From: Planctomycetota bacterium
GTDB taxonomy: Bacteria > Planctomycetota > GCA-002687715
NCBI GenBank assembly: GCA_002687715.1
Contig: NZBC01000225.1
Coordinates: forward strand, 1 to 59,851
Reading direction: 5' to 3'
DNA length: 59,851 nt
The notes under the pieces were generated by a model. That model worked only from the letters and a program-made list of their open reading frames with translations. It was not told the origin of the DNA and made no database searches. Shown here piece by piece: positions 51,892 through 59,851 of this stretch; position 1 is the stretch's first letter; every line of letters starts with the position of its first letter. The position numbers and the translations under genes were made by a program.

Positions 51892-53502
51892 TCAGCGGAG
51901 CTTCTCGAACTCGTCGCCCTTCGCCCACCGTGGCTCTTCGTCGGCGCCGACGACGGTGAGGAGGCACTCGAGCATCAGGCGCACGTCGTGGACCGCACCG
52001 TCGAGATTCCAACGAGCGTCGAACTCGTCGCTGGGCTGGTGATAATGGGTGCCGGTGTAGGAGAGCTTCACGCGGCGCCGGATGCTGGCCCGCTCGTAGA
52101 AGTCGTGCCCGGCCTTGAAGTACGCGGAGGGGACCCCGACGCGAGCAAACGAGAAGTGGTCTGACCGGTAGAAGAGCCCCTTGTCGACTTCCGGGTTCGG
52201 GACGAGCACCCGGCCGCGACGCTTCGCGACCCGGTCGGCGACGTCGGTCAAGGAGTTCTTGCCGTGGCCGATCATCGCGATGTCCTTCGTCGGTCCCCAG
52301 ATGTTGATGCCGTCGATGTTGAAGTTCGCGATCATCTTGCGGCGCGGGACGGTGGGATGCCTCGCGAAGTACAGCGACCCGAGCAGCCCCGACTCTTCCG
52401 CGGTGACCGCGGTGAACAGGATGGTGCGACGGGGCGGCGATGGCAGGTGGCTGCAGGCACGGGCGAGGGAGAGCAGCGCCGCACTGCCGGAGGCATTGTC
52501 GAGCGCGCCGTTGTAGATCTCGTCTTTCTGTACGGGACGTCCGCGTCCGAGGTGGTCGAAGTGCGCCGTCACCACGACGACCTCGTCGCTCTGTGGGCCA
52601 GCACCGTCGATCTTGCCCAGGACATTGGCCGACTGGATCTCGCGGACGCGGTTCTTGGTCGCGAGGTCGATCTTGACGCCGAGCTCGACGGGGGAGAACT
52701 CCCGTGTCTCGGCCTTCTTGCGCAGCCCGTCGAGGTCGAAGCCGCCGAGCTTGCAGAGCTTCACCGCGGCATCGTTGGAGCACCACGAGCGGATGCTCAG
52801 CGTCGGTGTCTTGTCATCGAATGGCAAGAAGAAGCGCTCGCGACCGTGGGTCGCCTGGATGACCTGGAACGGGTAGCCCGCCGAGGGCGTCGTGTGGATG
52901 ACGACGCAACCGATCGCGCCGCGCCGGGCCGCTTCCTCGAACTTGTACGACCAACGGCCGTAGTAGAGGCGCGTCTTTCCCGCGAAGAGGTTCGGGTCGT
53001 CGGCCGGGTCGTTGTTCATTACCAGGACGACCTTGCCTTTGACGTCGGTGTCCTTGTAGTCGTCCCAATTCTGCTCGGGCGCGTGGATGCCGTAGCCAAC
53101 GAACACGAGCGGCGCGTCCTTCCACTCGGTCCCCGCCACCGGCTTGCCCGCCTGCGCCGTGTAGTCGGTGGGCGCGGTGAAGGCCGCGGCGCCGTTCTTG
53201 CCGACGGCTCCGAGCGCGCGTGTGACGGTGGAGGTGATGCCGATGATCGGGACCGGTTGGTCCCAGCTTCCATCCCGTCCGGCCGGCTTCACTCCGTACG
53301 ACTCGAATTGGGTGCGGATGTACAGGCGCGCGAGCGCGCCGCCGCGGGTGCCCGGCTGCCGTCCCTCGAGGAGATCGTCAGACAGGTATGACATGGGACC
53401 GGCGATCGACTCCCGGTCGATCAGGTGTTCGACCGCGGATGCAGGGTGCTGCGCGACGGCCGTCGTGGCGACCAGGATCAGGAACGCGAGAGAGCGGGTC
53501 AT
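51892..53502 (-). CDS. exported M28-family zinc aminopeptidase
   Basis: A 536-residue exported peptidase with signal peptide (TRSLAFLILVATTAVAQ), a protease-associated (PA) domain insert (about 120-260) and an M28 catalytic domain. Zinc ligands and catalytic residues can be placed: His314 and Asp316 in AHFDHLGRG, Asp335 in NGALDNASGS, Glu369-Glu370 in TAEESGLLGS, Asp397 in NIDGIN and the final His in YHQPSDEFD. All are present, so it should be active, releasing N-terminal amino acids outside the cytoplasm. It is 27 bases downstream of the beta-lactamase-like gene. Confidence 0.93.
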   Translation of the reverse strand: MTRSLAFLILVATTAVAQHPASAVEHLIDRESIAGPMSYLSDDLLEGRQPGTRGGALARLYIRTQFESYGVKPAGRDGSWDQPVPIIGITSTVTRALGAVGKNGAAAFTAPTDYTAQAGKPVAGTEWKDAPLVFVGYGIHAPEQNWDDYKDTDVKGKVVLVMNNDPADDPNLFAGKTRLYYGRWSYKFEEAARRGAIGCVVIHTTPSAGYPFQVIQATHGRERFFLPFDDKTPTLSIRSWCSNDAAVKLCKLGGFDLDGLRKKAETREFSPVELGVKIDLATKNRVREIQSANVLGKIDGAGPQSDEVVVVTAHFDHLGRGRPVQKDEIYNGALDNASGSAALLSLARACSHLPSPPRRTILFTAVTAEESGLLGSLYFARHPTVPRRKMIANFNIDGINIWGPTKDIAMIGHGKNSLTDVADRVAKRRGRVLVPNPEVDKGLFYRSDHFSFARVGVPSAYFKAGHDFYERASIRRRVKLSYTGTHYHQPSDEFDARWNLDGAVHDVRLMLECLLTVVGADEEPRWAKGDEFEKLR

Positions 53503-53529
53503 GCGTGTTTCTCGTAGTGGACTCGGGAG

Positions 53530-54438
53530 TTACTCGTCCGCTTCTGGGTGGTGATGCATCCACACGAGGCGCGACACCTCGGTGATGACGGGGGCCGCCG
53601 CATCGCGATCGTCGAATCCGCGCGTGAGGACGACGAGGACGTAAGCGGGGCCGTTGACCGGAGACACGATCGCGGCGTCGTGGCGGATACGGGTGATCGA
53701 TCCTGTCTTGTGTGCGACGGCCGTATCGGGGGGGACGCCCTTCGGGATGAGGTCGTTGAATTCCTGGCCGAGCAAGATCTCTCGCATCGCCGCCCGAGAG
53801 GCACCGGTGACGCTGCGGCCGGCATGGACCTCGCGGAGGAGCGTCATGAGGTCCCGCGCCGTGGCCACGTTGTTCAGCCCGCGTTCGAACGCGGGGCCGT
53901 CTTCGACGCCGCGGAGCACCTTCATGTCGCGGAGGCCGAGCGACGTGAGGGTGGCCTGGATCGACTTCGGACCCAGGATCTCCACCATCAGGTTCGTTGC
54001 GAGGTTCGAGCTGCGGACCATCATGCGGCGGACGAGCTCGCGAGCGGGTAGCCGGGCGCCGACGTGCTCGTAGAGGTCCTTCTCGCTGTCGTCCGCCGCG
54101 GCGAGCGCGTATGGCGACCCATCGACGATGCTCTCGAAGGTGTTGCGCACCTCGACGGGGGCGTCGAGATCGAGTCGTCCGGCATCGTGCTGTCGGAACG
54201 CCTCGTACATGACCGCGATCTTCATCGTGCTCGCCGCGTGCAGCACGAGGTCGCCAAACCGCATCCAGACGCGTCCCGTGTCGAGGTTGGCGTAGGCGAT
54301 GCACACGTCGGTTCCGGGGTGCTGTACGCACAGCGCCTCCACCGACTCGTCCAGCGCAGTCGGAGGGGCGGGCTCTTCGGGCGTCATGCAGGCAGTCAGG
54401 AAGGGAAGGAGCAGCGACAGGAGGGCGGCCTTGCGCAT
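53530..54438 (-). CDS. class A beta-lactamase-like lipoprotein
   Basis: A 302-residue serine hydrolase with a lipoprotein signal (lipobox LTAC, Cys17). The full class A active-site set is visible: STMK (Ser70, Lys73 in this protein), SSN (143-145), an omega-loop-like ExxLN (Glu185 to Asn189) and KTG (244-246). The spacing between SSN and ExxLN is a little longer than usual. It could be a true beta-lactamase or a related peptidoglycan-active enzyme. GGAGG 5 bases before ATG 54438 fixes the start. M28 peptidase follows in the same direction. Confidence 0.85.
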   Translation of the reverse strand: MRKAALLSLLLPFLTACMTPEEPAPPTALDESVEALCVQHPGTDVCIAYANLDTGRVWMRFGDLVLHAASTMKIAVMYEAFRQHDAGRLDLDAPVEVRNTFESIVDGSPYALAAADDSEKDLYEHVGARLPARELVRRMMVRSSNLATNLMVEILGPKSIQATLTSLGLRDMKVLRGVEDGPAFERGLNNVATARDLMTLLREVHAGRSVTGASRAAMREILLGQEFNDLIPKGVPPDTAVAHKTGSITRIRHDAAIVSPVNGPAYVLVVLTRGFDDRDAAAPVITEVSRLVWMHHHPEADE

Positions 54439-54478
54439 CGGGTCCTCCGGCGAGGGAGGCACAGGATACACAAGTCGG

Positions 54479-54583
54479 TCAGAACCCTGGGTTGACTGCG
54501 CAGAGCACGAGCAGAAGGACGGTCACCATGACGAGTGCGGCGGCTGCGACCCGAGCCGAGCGCGAGGGGGGTGTCGATGTCAT
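54479..54583 (-). CDS. tiny single-span membrane protein (34 residues)
   Basis: TSTPPSRSARVAAAALVMV is followed by a hydrophobic LLLVLCAV stretch and NPGF. GGAGG lies 6 bases before ATG 54583, one of the best ribosome binding sites in the window, which argues that this short frame is translated. One membrane helix (about residues 11-30), N-terminus basic. It is 40 bases upstream of the beta-lactamase-like gene on the same strand and may be co-transcribed. Function unknown. Confidence 0.5.
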   Translation of the reverse strand: MTSTPPSRSARVAAAALVMVTVLLLVLCAVNPGF

Positions 54584-54756
54584 GTCGGTCCTCCGGTTGT
54601 CGTTCGAGGCGTGGTCCCGTCCGCTTTCCGTTCTCACCGGACGAATCTCGGCCTCTCTCGTCACGCCGTGACTTTTTTCCTCTTCGGCGCAGACCTTTCG
54701 AAGGCCGAACCGTAGAGAAGGTCGCTGCCACGACCCTTTTGGAGGAAGGGGTAACC

Positions 54757-54927
54757 ATGAACAGGGCAAGGTCGAGAACCAAAGGCTTGGAGCACCCGGC
54801 GCAACTGCAGGCGGAAGCGCGGGTTCTGACGATTGCCGGACCGGGGCCCGTGGTCCGGTTCATGACCTGGACGCTGGGCGCGGCCGTCGTGGCCTTCATC
54901 GCGGTCGTGGCGAAGATGCGCGGCTAG
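54757..54927 (+). CDS. small membrane protein (56 residues)
   Basis: A basic N-terminus (NRARSRTKGLEHPAQLQAE) is followed by a hydrophobic helix (FMTWTLGAAVVAFIAVVAKM) and a short RG end. The strong GGAGGAAGGGG stretch ends 6 bases before ATG 54757, supporting translation from there and not from the longer open frame. It is divergent from the 34-residue membrane protein gene (173 bases between starts) and ends 5 bases from the convergent HEAT-like gene. No family recognised. Confidence 0.6.
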   Translation: MNRARSRTKGLEHPAQLQAEARVLTIAGPGPVVRFMTWTLGAAVVAFIAVVAKMRG

Positions 54928-54932
54928 GCGGC

Positions 54933-55787
54933 TCAGCCGTCCCCGCCGGGCTTGCGGCGGTCCTTGCCCTTTGCCTTACCCTTGCCCTTCGCCTTGCCCT
55001 TGCGACCAGCCTTGCCGGTTCCAGGTCGCCGCGGCACGGCCCACGTGCGCTCCCAGTTGCGCTCCTGGCGTTCCGTGAGGCGGCGCGGCTCCAGCGGGAC
55101 CTCGAAGCCGCGGCGGTTCTTTGCCCACCACTTCTTCCAGGTGTTGTAGTCGGACTCCATCCGCTCACCGGTGAGCAGGAACAGGGCGAGGTAGGCGCCA
55201 CGGGGTGTGCTGTCCCCGCCCGCTCGCCCGCGACCGCGCCTACCCTTGCGGGGCGCCGCCTTGGCGAGCTTCAAGGCCGCGTCGATGGCCTCCTTCTTGC
55301 GGATGTGCGAGAGGGCGGTCACCCGGGTCTGTTGGACCTTGCCGTTGACGCGCCGGCCGAGGTTGGCGGTCAGGGCAGAGATGCCCTCCTTCTTCGCGTG
55401 CTGGCCGATGGCGAGGTAGGCCTCCTGCAGCGCCTCGTCGTCACGCAGGATGGTCTTGTTCTTGACCGCTTTGAGGAGGAGGTCGAGGGCAGCGGTGTTC
55501 TTGTGAAAGCGCAGCGCCCGGACCGCGGCCTTGCGGACCGAGGGCTCGGGGTGGGCGAAGGACCTCGCAACCTCCTTGTCCACCTGGGCGTCGTCGATCC
55601 AGATGGCCTTGGTGAGCAGGTCCCGCAGGAGCTTGACCTCCTTCTTGTCCTTCCGAGCCTGGACCAGCTCCTTCGAGAAAGCGGCGACGTCGTCCGCGGT
55701 CATCCGGTCCGGCGGCGGTGCCTGGCCGATGGCCAGATTGGACAGGAGGACGCACAAACCGATGAGAGGAAGGAGCTTCTGGTTCAT
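54933..55787 (-). CDS. exported HEAT-like repeat protein with basic tail
   Basis: A 284-residue exported protein: signal peptide (NQKLLPLIGLCVLLSNLAIGQ), then helical pairs with the HEAT/armadillo flavour (HPEPSVRKAAVRALRFHKNTAALDLLLKAV, EALQEAYLAIGQ, RVTALSHIRKKEAIDAALKLA) over about 45-190, a Trp-rich segment (NTWKKWWAKN) and a Lys/Gly tail (KGKAKGKGKAKGK). The tail may bind acidic polymers. It starts at ATG 55787 by signal peptide. Function unknown. Confidence 0.7.
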   Translation of the reverse strand: MNQKLLPLIGLCVLLSNLAIGQAPPPDRMTADDVAAFSKELVQARKDKKEVKLLRDLLTKAIWIDDAQVDKEVARSFAHPEPSVRKAAVRALRFHKNTAALDLLLKAVKNKTILRDDEALQEAYLAIGQHAKKEGISALTANLGRRVNGKVQQTRVTALSHIRKKEAIDAALKLAKAAPRKGRRGRGRAGGDSTPRGAYLALFLLTGERMESDYNTWKKWWAKNRRGFEVPLEPRRLTERQERNWERTWAVPRRPGTGKAGRKGKAKGKGKAKGKDRRKPGGDG

Positions 55788-55908
55788 GAGGTTGCTCGTG
55801 ACAGCGGGAATTCGCGGCCGCGATGACACGGCCCCGCAGACATTCTACGCGGAACGCCGCCGTCCCTTTCGCCCATTTCACGTCCGAATCGGCCGGATCG
55901 CGGCCGGA

Positions 55909-58125
55909 TCAGAAGCGGAAGGTCCAGGCGACCTTGGCCGCGAGCTCGGTGGTCAAGGCTCGGAAGCGGAACCGGTCGTCACCCTCGTCGAGCGCGGTGG
56001 CGAAGCCCTGGTTCACCACGAAGAAGACCTCGTTGCCCGGCGCGACGATCCAGCGGATCCGGCTGTTGATCCCGAGGGTGTCGGAGACGTCGTCCCACTG
56101 GGCGAGGATCGACCACGACAGATCGGGCGAGAAGTCGAAGACCACCCGGAAGCTGACGAGCGTGGTGCTGAAGTCCCCTTCGTCGAGCTCGATGATGTTG
56201 TGCTCGGCGCCGGTGGTGAGGCGGAACGTCGGGTTCGGGCGCCACGTGGCCTCGACTTCGAACTCGTGTCGCCACCCGGTGAAGAACGAGCCCGACGTGA
56301 GCTTGATCTCGCCCGACACCGGCCTCACGTCCGAGAACTCCGCGAACACGCCGAAGCGATAGAAGTCGTAATCCCCGACCGGGATGATGATGCCGTCCTC
56401 GATCTCGAACGGATCGATGAGTCGCTCGTAGGTCGGAACGACCGAGACCCCGAACTTGTCCTCGGTCTCGAGCTCGACGGAGAACGGGACGATCTCGGCC
56501 TCCGCCGTCTCAACCTCCCCACCGTCGATGCGCCAGACGACGTTCGGCTCCACGATGAACTCGTAACGGCGGATGGCGCCGCCCGGGCGGGGTCGGTACT
56601 GAAAGTCACCCCGCAGGCTGCGAGTGCCGCGGCGGGTCACGAACCCGAGGTCTGGTCGGTAGAACTCCGAGACCTCGCGGTAGCGCAGCTGCAGGTCCCA
56701 GATGTCGTTGGGATAGTCGAATCGCAGCCCGTACGCGTACCCGAGCTCTCTCTCGATCCCGTCCGCGAGCTTCTCCACCGAATCGGGGTCGTCGAACGTG
56801 CCGAGCGCGAACGCGTCGATGCGCAGGCTCTTGTCGCCCAGGAAGTCGTCGATCCGGTAGGCGAAGTCGATTCCGCCGAGTGCGTTCTCGCCGTTGGTGC
56901 GCGGGTCGCCCAGCGTCATCAGCACGCCGACCGAGGACTGCTCCAGGATGTTCAGCGACGCGCGCACCACCGCGAGGTTCTTCATGTCGACGTCATCGAC
57001 CGAGTCCTGCACCACGTCGAGGACGCCGAGGTTGAGGTCGCCGATGCGCCCGGTCAACTTGCCGCCGACGAGGATTGGCACGGGGTCGCCGTCGGCGGAG
57101 AGTCCGATGCGTCGGCTGAAGAACGGCAGGAACCCGCCGCGGCGCCCGGTGCCGAACGAGAAGATGCCCGCGTCTTCCAGGAAGAAGTCGCGCTTCTCGG
57201 GGAAGAACACCGCGAAGCGGGTCAGGTTCACGATCCGGTCGTCGACTTCGGTCTCGGCGAAGTCGGTGTTGACGGTGAGCGTCGCGCTCAGGCTTGGCGT
57301 GATCTTGTACACCACGTCGAGGCCGGGATCGATGTCGCCGCCGTAGACGTCGCGATCCCATTCCCGGCGCCCCTTCGCGGACAGGAACGGCTTGATGTCG
57401 AGCCCGATTCCCTGATCGAGGACCTCCATTCCTTGGAGGGTGCCCGCCACGCCGACGTTGAACAGCCGCGTATTGCGTCGCGGTGAGGACCACTGGATGC
57501 GCTCGTTCTTGCGCTTGATGATCCGCAGCACGTTGAACCCGAACGACGCGTGGGTGCCGCTCATGCTGACGGTCTTCGCGGGGATCGCGACCTCGCCGGT
57601 CCACCCCTTGTCGTGGATGGTGACCTTCCCTTCCCAGATCCCGTCGTAGTCCTTTGTGAAGAAATTCGTCCCGATCAGGCCGTCGCCCTTCGACCCGCCG
57701 GCGCCGAGCTGGAAGAAGTACGCGTTGCGTCGATCGAGGAACGTGTCGAGCACGAACTCGACGCGGTCGTCGGGGTCGAGGCGCACGTCACGGGTGCGCA
57801 GGGTCGCGCTGATGCCTGTCGGGTCCGAGTCGTTGCACTCGAACCCGATGTAGAGCATGTCCGCGTCCGCCAGCAGGTGAACGACGGTCCGCTCCGACGG
57901 CTCGGCGCCCTCCTCCGGATCCACCTGCTTGAAGTTCTCGATGAGGACGGCGCCCTTCCACTCGCCGGGACTCATCGTCCCGTCGATCGTCGGCGCGGTG
58001 TCCGTTCGCGGAACGCTGCGTACGAAGTTCGTTTGCTGCCCGACTGCATGTCCGCACCCCACCCCCAGAACGAAGAGCAGGGCAGCAAGGGCGAGGCTGG
58101 ACGCAGAGCCGGGGACGTCGAACAT
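55909..58125 (-). CDS. DUF5916 outer-membrane-type protein with CBM9-like N-terminal domain
   Basis: A 738-residue exported protein. After the signal peptide (ending near AVGQQ) comes a carbohydrate-binding CBM9-like domain (about 40-215: TAPTIDGTMSPGEWKGA...FGFNVLRIIKRKNERIQWS). Then the DUF5916 signature TDFAETEVDD..VNLTRFAVFFPEKRDFFLEDAGIFSFG (about 310-350) and a C-terminal beta-barrel-like region of alternating strands ending in WTFRF, an aromatic C-terminus as in outer membrane proteins. It is likely a surface glycan-associated barrel; no substrate known. It is upstream of the HEAT-like gene on the same strand, separated by 121 bases. Confidence 0.88.
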   Translation of the reverse strand: MFDVPGSASSLALAALLFVLGVGCGHAVGQQTNFVRSVPRTDTAPTIDGTMSPGEWKGAVLIENFKQVDPEEGAEPSERTVVHLLADADMLYIGFECNDSDPTGISATLRTRDVRLDPDDRVEFVLDTFLDRRNAYFFQLGAGGSKGDGLIGTNFFTKDYDGIWEGKVTIHDKGWTGEVAIPAKTVSMSGTHASFGFNVLRIIKRKNERIQWSSPRRNTRLFNVGVAGTLQGMEVLDQGIGLDIKPFLSAKGRREWDRDVYGGDIDPGLDVVYKITPSLSATLTVNTDFAETEVDDRIVNLTRFAVFFPEKRDFFLEDAGIFSFGTGRRGGFLPFFSRRIGLSADGDPVPILVGGKLTGRIGDLNLGVLDVVQDSVDDVDMKNLAVVRASLNILEQSSVGVLMTLGDPRTNGENALGGIDFAYRIDDFLGDKSLRIDAFALGTFDDPDSVEKLADGIERELGYAYGLRFDYPNDIWDLQLRYREVSEFYRPDLGFVTRRGTRSLRGDFQYRPRPGGAIRRYEFIVEPNVVWRIDGGEVETAEAEIVPFSVELETEDKFGVSVVPTYERLIDPFEIEDGIIIPVGDYDFYRFGVFAEFSDVRPVSGEIKLTSGSFFTGWRHEFEVEATWRPNPTFRLTTGAEHNIIELDEGDFSTTLVSFRVVFDFSPDLSWSILAQWDDVSDTLGINSRIRWIVAPGNEVFFVVNQGFATALDEGDDRFRFRALTTELAAKVAWTFRF

Positions 58126-58233
58126 GGAAGGACCGAGAGTCTACGCGAGGTGAACGTGGCGCCCACCCCGCGTATTCCGGGTTGCCGGCGCGTCCGCCAG
58201 CGAAGCGGAGAATCTCCCGGCTTCACGAGGGCG

Positions 58234-59754
58234 CTACTCGAAGACGGTCTTCACGTCCACGACGTGGATCGCCCCCTGATCGAGCCCCAGCGGGTAGCGC
58301 TCGATGAGCTTGTCCTCTTGGAGGATGTCGGCCGGCTTCTTCGAGTCGTAGGTGATGGGGGAGGGGGCGCCGGACACAAGCTGGGCTTTCAGGCCCTCCG
58401 CGTCCTTGGCGATGAAGACGATCTCGAGGCCGTCGTAAGTGAGGTGGCGGCGGATCGCGGCGTTGACCTTCTCGAGCGTGAGGCCGGCGAGCCGTTCGCG
58501 CATCGTGCCGACGTAGTCCTTCATGCCGTACCAGCGGTCGTCGATGGCGTAGCCGAGCTGGCGGTCCTGGCTCTTGACCAGGAGCGCGAGGTACTTGGAG
58601 AGGAACGACCGCGTGGCGGTGAACTGCTCCTCGGTGAGGCCGTTCTTCACCAGCTTGTCGAGCTCGTACTTCGCGATGCGGAGCGCGTAGACCGCCTGCT
58701 CCGGCGGCACGGGACGGATCCAGACCTGGAAGATCTGGTGGCGGCGGCAGAGGTTCGCATCCGGGTGGAACTGGGACATGCCACGCGGAAAATACTCGAC
58801 GTAGGCGTAGTCGCCGTAGTTCATGCCGCGGATCTCGCGCATCCGCTGGAAGAGGTGGCTGTTGGACGAGCGGTGCTCGCCGAGCCAGGATCGGGCGAGC
58901 CAGAGCGCGGCGAAGTCCGGATGGCGGCGGTTGACCGGAGTGTGGAAGCCGAAGGAGAGCGCGGTGGCGCGGGTCTCTTTCTGGACGATGGTGACTCGGT
59001 GCTGTTTGGGGCCGGTGAGGGAGCGCCCGCCGGGGATCGCGTTCGCAATCTCGACGTCGAAGTCCTCCACATAGCCCCTCTCAGCGAGATCCTCGATGGC
59101 TCGCTTCGCGAACGCATCGTCGAAGCCGCCGGCGAGTCCGAGCCGTGGGGCCCCTCGGATGTACGACGCGTAAAACCGCTTCACGTCGACGAGCGTCAGC
59201 GCGTTGAGCGTTCGTACGTGGCCGAGGTTCAGCCGCCCATACCGATGACCCTCATAGAGCCGCTCGTACAGCACCTCCTTGCCCAGCTCCTCGTCGTTGT
59301 TGGTGCGCAGGTCGACGCGGATCTGGTTCACGATCTTGGCCTTGACGCGCTTGAAGTCGTCGAGCCTCCAGCCCGGGTCGAGGAGCTGGCCCGAGACGAT
59401 CTTCCAGTACGCGTCCAGGTTGTCGCGATGGGTGCGGCCGATGAAGACCGTCATCTCCTTGTCGACCTGGTAGGAGAAAGAGGCGGCCATCGGGAACAGC
59501 GCCTGCTGGATCTCCGAGTACGACATCGTGCGGCTGCCCGCGTCGGCGACCATGGCCGCGGTGAGGTTGGCGAGGCCGGCGGTCCTGGCGGTGTCCATCG
59601 ACGAGCCGTGGTCGACGACGATCCGGAAGTCGACCAGCGGCGAGTTCGTCTTGCTCAGGACGTGAAACGACGAGGTGAACTCGCCCCCGCCGAACGACCC
59701 CGCGCCCGCATCCGGCTTCGGCAGCTCGTCGTCGTCGAGCGTGACGATGATCAT
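58234..59754 (-). CDS. M16-family zinc peptidase, C-terminal half (5' end at window edge)
   Basis: A 506-residue frame from ATG 59754 with the features of the second half of an M16 (insulinase/pitrilysin) peptidase: SFGGGEFTSSFHVLSKTNSP, VDHGSSMDTARTAGLANLTAAM, LSFGFHTPVNRRHPDFAALWLARSWLGEH and REIRGMNYGDYAYVEYFPRG. The zinc site HxxEH of the first half is not seen. The frame continues upstream of ATG (AKLDADALQATARKWFTERG, a typical M16 linker) until an in-frame TAG at 59845-59847, four bases from the window end. Hence the true start is uncertain: either a short partner subunit, a disrupted gene or an end-of-contig error. Confidence 0.8.
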   Translation of the reverse strand: MIIVTLDDDELPKPDAGAGSFGGGEFTSSFHVLSKTNSPLVDFRIVVDHGSSMDTARTAGLANLTAAMVADAGSRTMSYSEIQQALFPMAASFSYQVDKEMTVFIGRTHRDNLDAYWKIVSGQLLDPGWRLDDFKRVKAKIVNQIRVDLRTNNDEELGKEVLYERLYEGHRYGRLNLGHVRTLNALTLVDVKRFYASYIRGAPRLGLAGGFDDAFAKRAIEDLAERGYVEDFDVEIANAIPGGRSLTGPKQHRVTIVQKETRATALSFGFHTPVNRRHPDFAALWLARSWLGEHRSSNSHLFQRMREIRGMNYGDYAYVEYFPRGMSQFHPDANLCRRHQIFQVWIRPVPPEQAVYALRIAKYELDKLVKNGLTEEQFTATRSFLSKYLALLVKSQDRQLGYAIDDRWYGMKDYVGTMRERLAGLTLEKVNAAIRRHLTYDGLEIVFIAKDAEGLKAQLVSGAPSPITYDSKKPADILQEDKLIERYPLGLDQGAIHVVDVKTVFE

Positions 59755-59851
59755 CCCACGCTCCGTGAACCACTTGCGCGCGGTCGCCTGAAGAGCGTCC
59801 GCGTCGAGCTTTGCGTACAGGCCGTAGACGGGATTGATCGCACTCTAGTCG

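Noticed and set aside
1..59851. tRNA or rRNA genes
   Set aside because: Every gap was read on both strands; none holds a cloverleaf with a GTTCRA-type T arm or an rRNA-like stretch. A small tRNA overlapping a coding end cannot be excluded without a covariance scan.

Overview
This is a GC-rich bacterial chromosome segment with dense coding on both strands and no rRNA, tRNA, prophage or CRISPR that I could recognise. The most likely source is an environmental member of the Planctomycetota. The indications are an ECF sigma factor translationally coupled to a large membrane-anchored Ser/Thr kinase, secreted proteins with FG-GAP propellers or shared C-terminal beta-sandwich domains, a type III glutamine synthetase, and a transporter + TIM-barrel isomerase + Gfo/Idh oxidoreductase cluster. 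A complete lpxA indicates a Gram-negative envelope. The taxonomic call is an inference from gene content. Both window edges cut genes (glmM at the left, an M16 peptidase at the right).

Layout. 1-9541: glmM (3' part) and tsaB; a ClpX-like AAA+ ATPase on the minus strand; then a tight plus-strand envelope operon alr - AsmA/YhdP-like giant protein - mannose-1-phosphate guanylyltransferase - ruvX. 9542-14207: rpsO, pnp (with a tail built from sixteen 10-residue repeats), a cold-shock protein and a DUF1989 protein. 14208-19860: a hypothetical gene, a divergent WecG/TagA-like glycosyltransferase, lpxA, and two secreted proteins. 19861-25966: ECF sigma factor and kinase behind a good sigma70-type promoter, an orphan family 5 solute-binding protein and a small secreted protein. 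26071-28450: amidohydrolase and Rieske oxygenase, divergently transcribed from start codons 16 bp apart. 28619-35680: one minus-strand run of six abutting or overlapping genes: flippase, GT2 glycosyltransferase, glycolate oxidase subunits GlcD, GlcE and GlcF, and a phosphoglycolate-phosphatase-like HAD enzyme. 36018-39836: MFS transporter, sugar isomerase/epimerase and oxidoreductase. 39862-45593: mixed small genes (exonuclease, inositol-phosphatase-like, single-HKD phospholipase D, DNRLRE-like secreted protein, SprA-type metalloprotease). 45690-50690: minus-strand run glutamine synthetase III, HDOD, QueF, FAH-family and NTF2-like. 50947-59851: HpnA-like epimerase, M28 peptidase, class A beta-lactamase-like lipoprotein, two tiny membrane proteins, HEAT-like protein, DUF5916 outer-membrane-type protein and M16 peptidase.

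The most distinctive structure is in the intergenic DNA. Six of the convergent gene junctions carry one of two dispersed hairpin families: two copies of a long 'AAGGAGARCCC' hairpin and four copies of a REP-like 'GGGAGCGCGGACCTCCAG' element. One REP copy supplies the last codons and stop of a neighbouring gene. A third, MITE-like element with two 54-base arms lies at 35738-35936, and a 40-base piece of it recurs inverted at 23343-23382. No single obvious new defence or biosynthetic system was found. The best candidates for novelty are these repeat families, the ClpX paralogue without a zinc domain, the MFS carrier with a periplasmic insert, and the glycolate/phosphoglycolate run fused to surface-polysaccharide genes.
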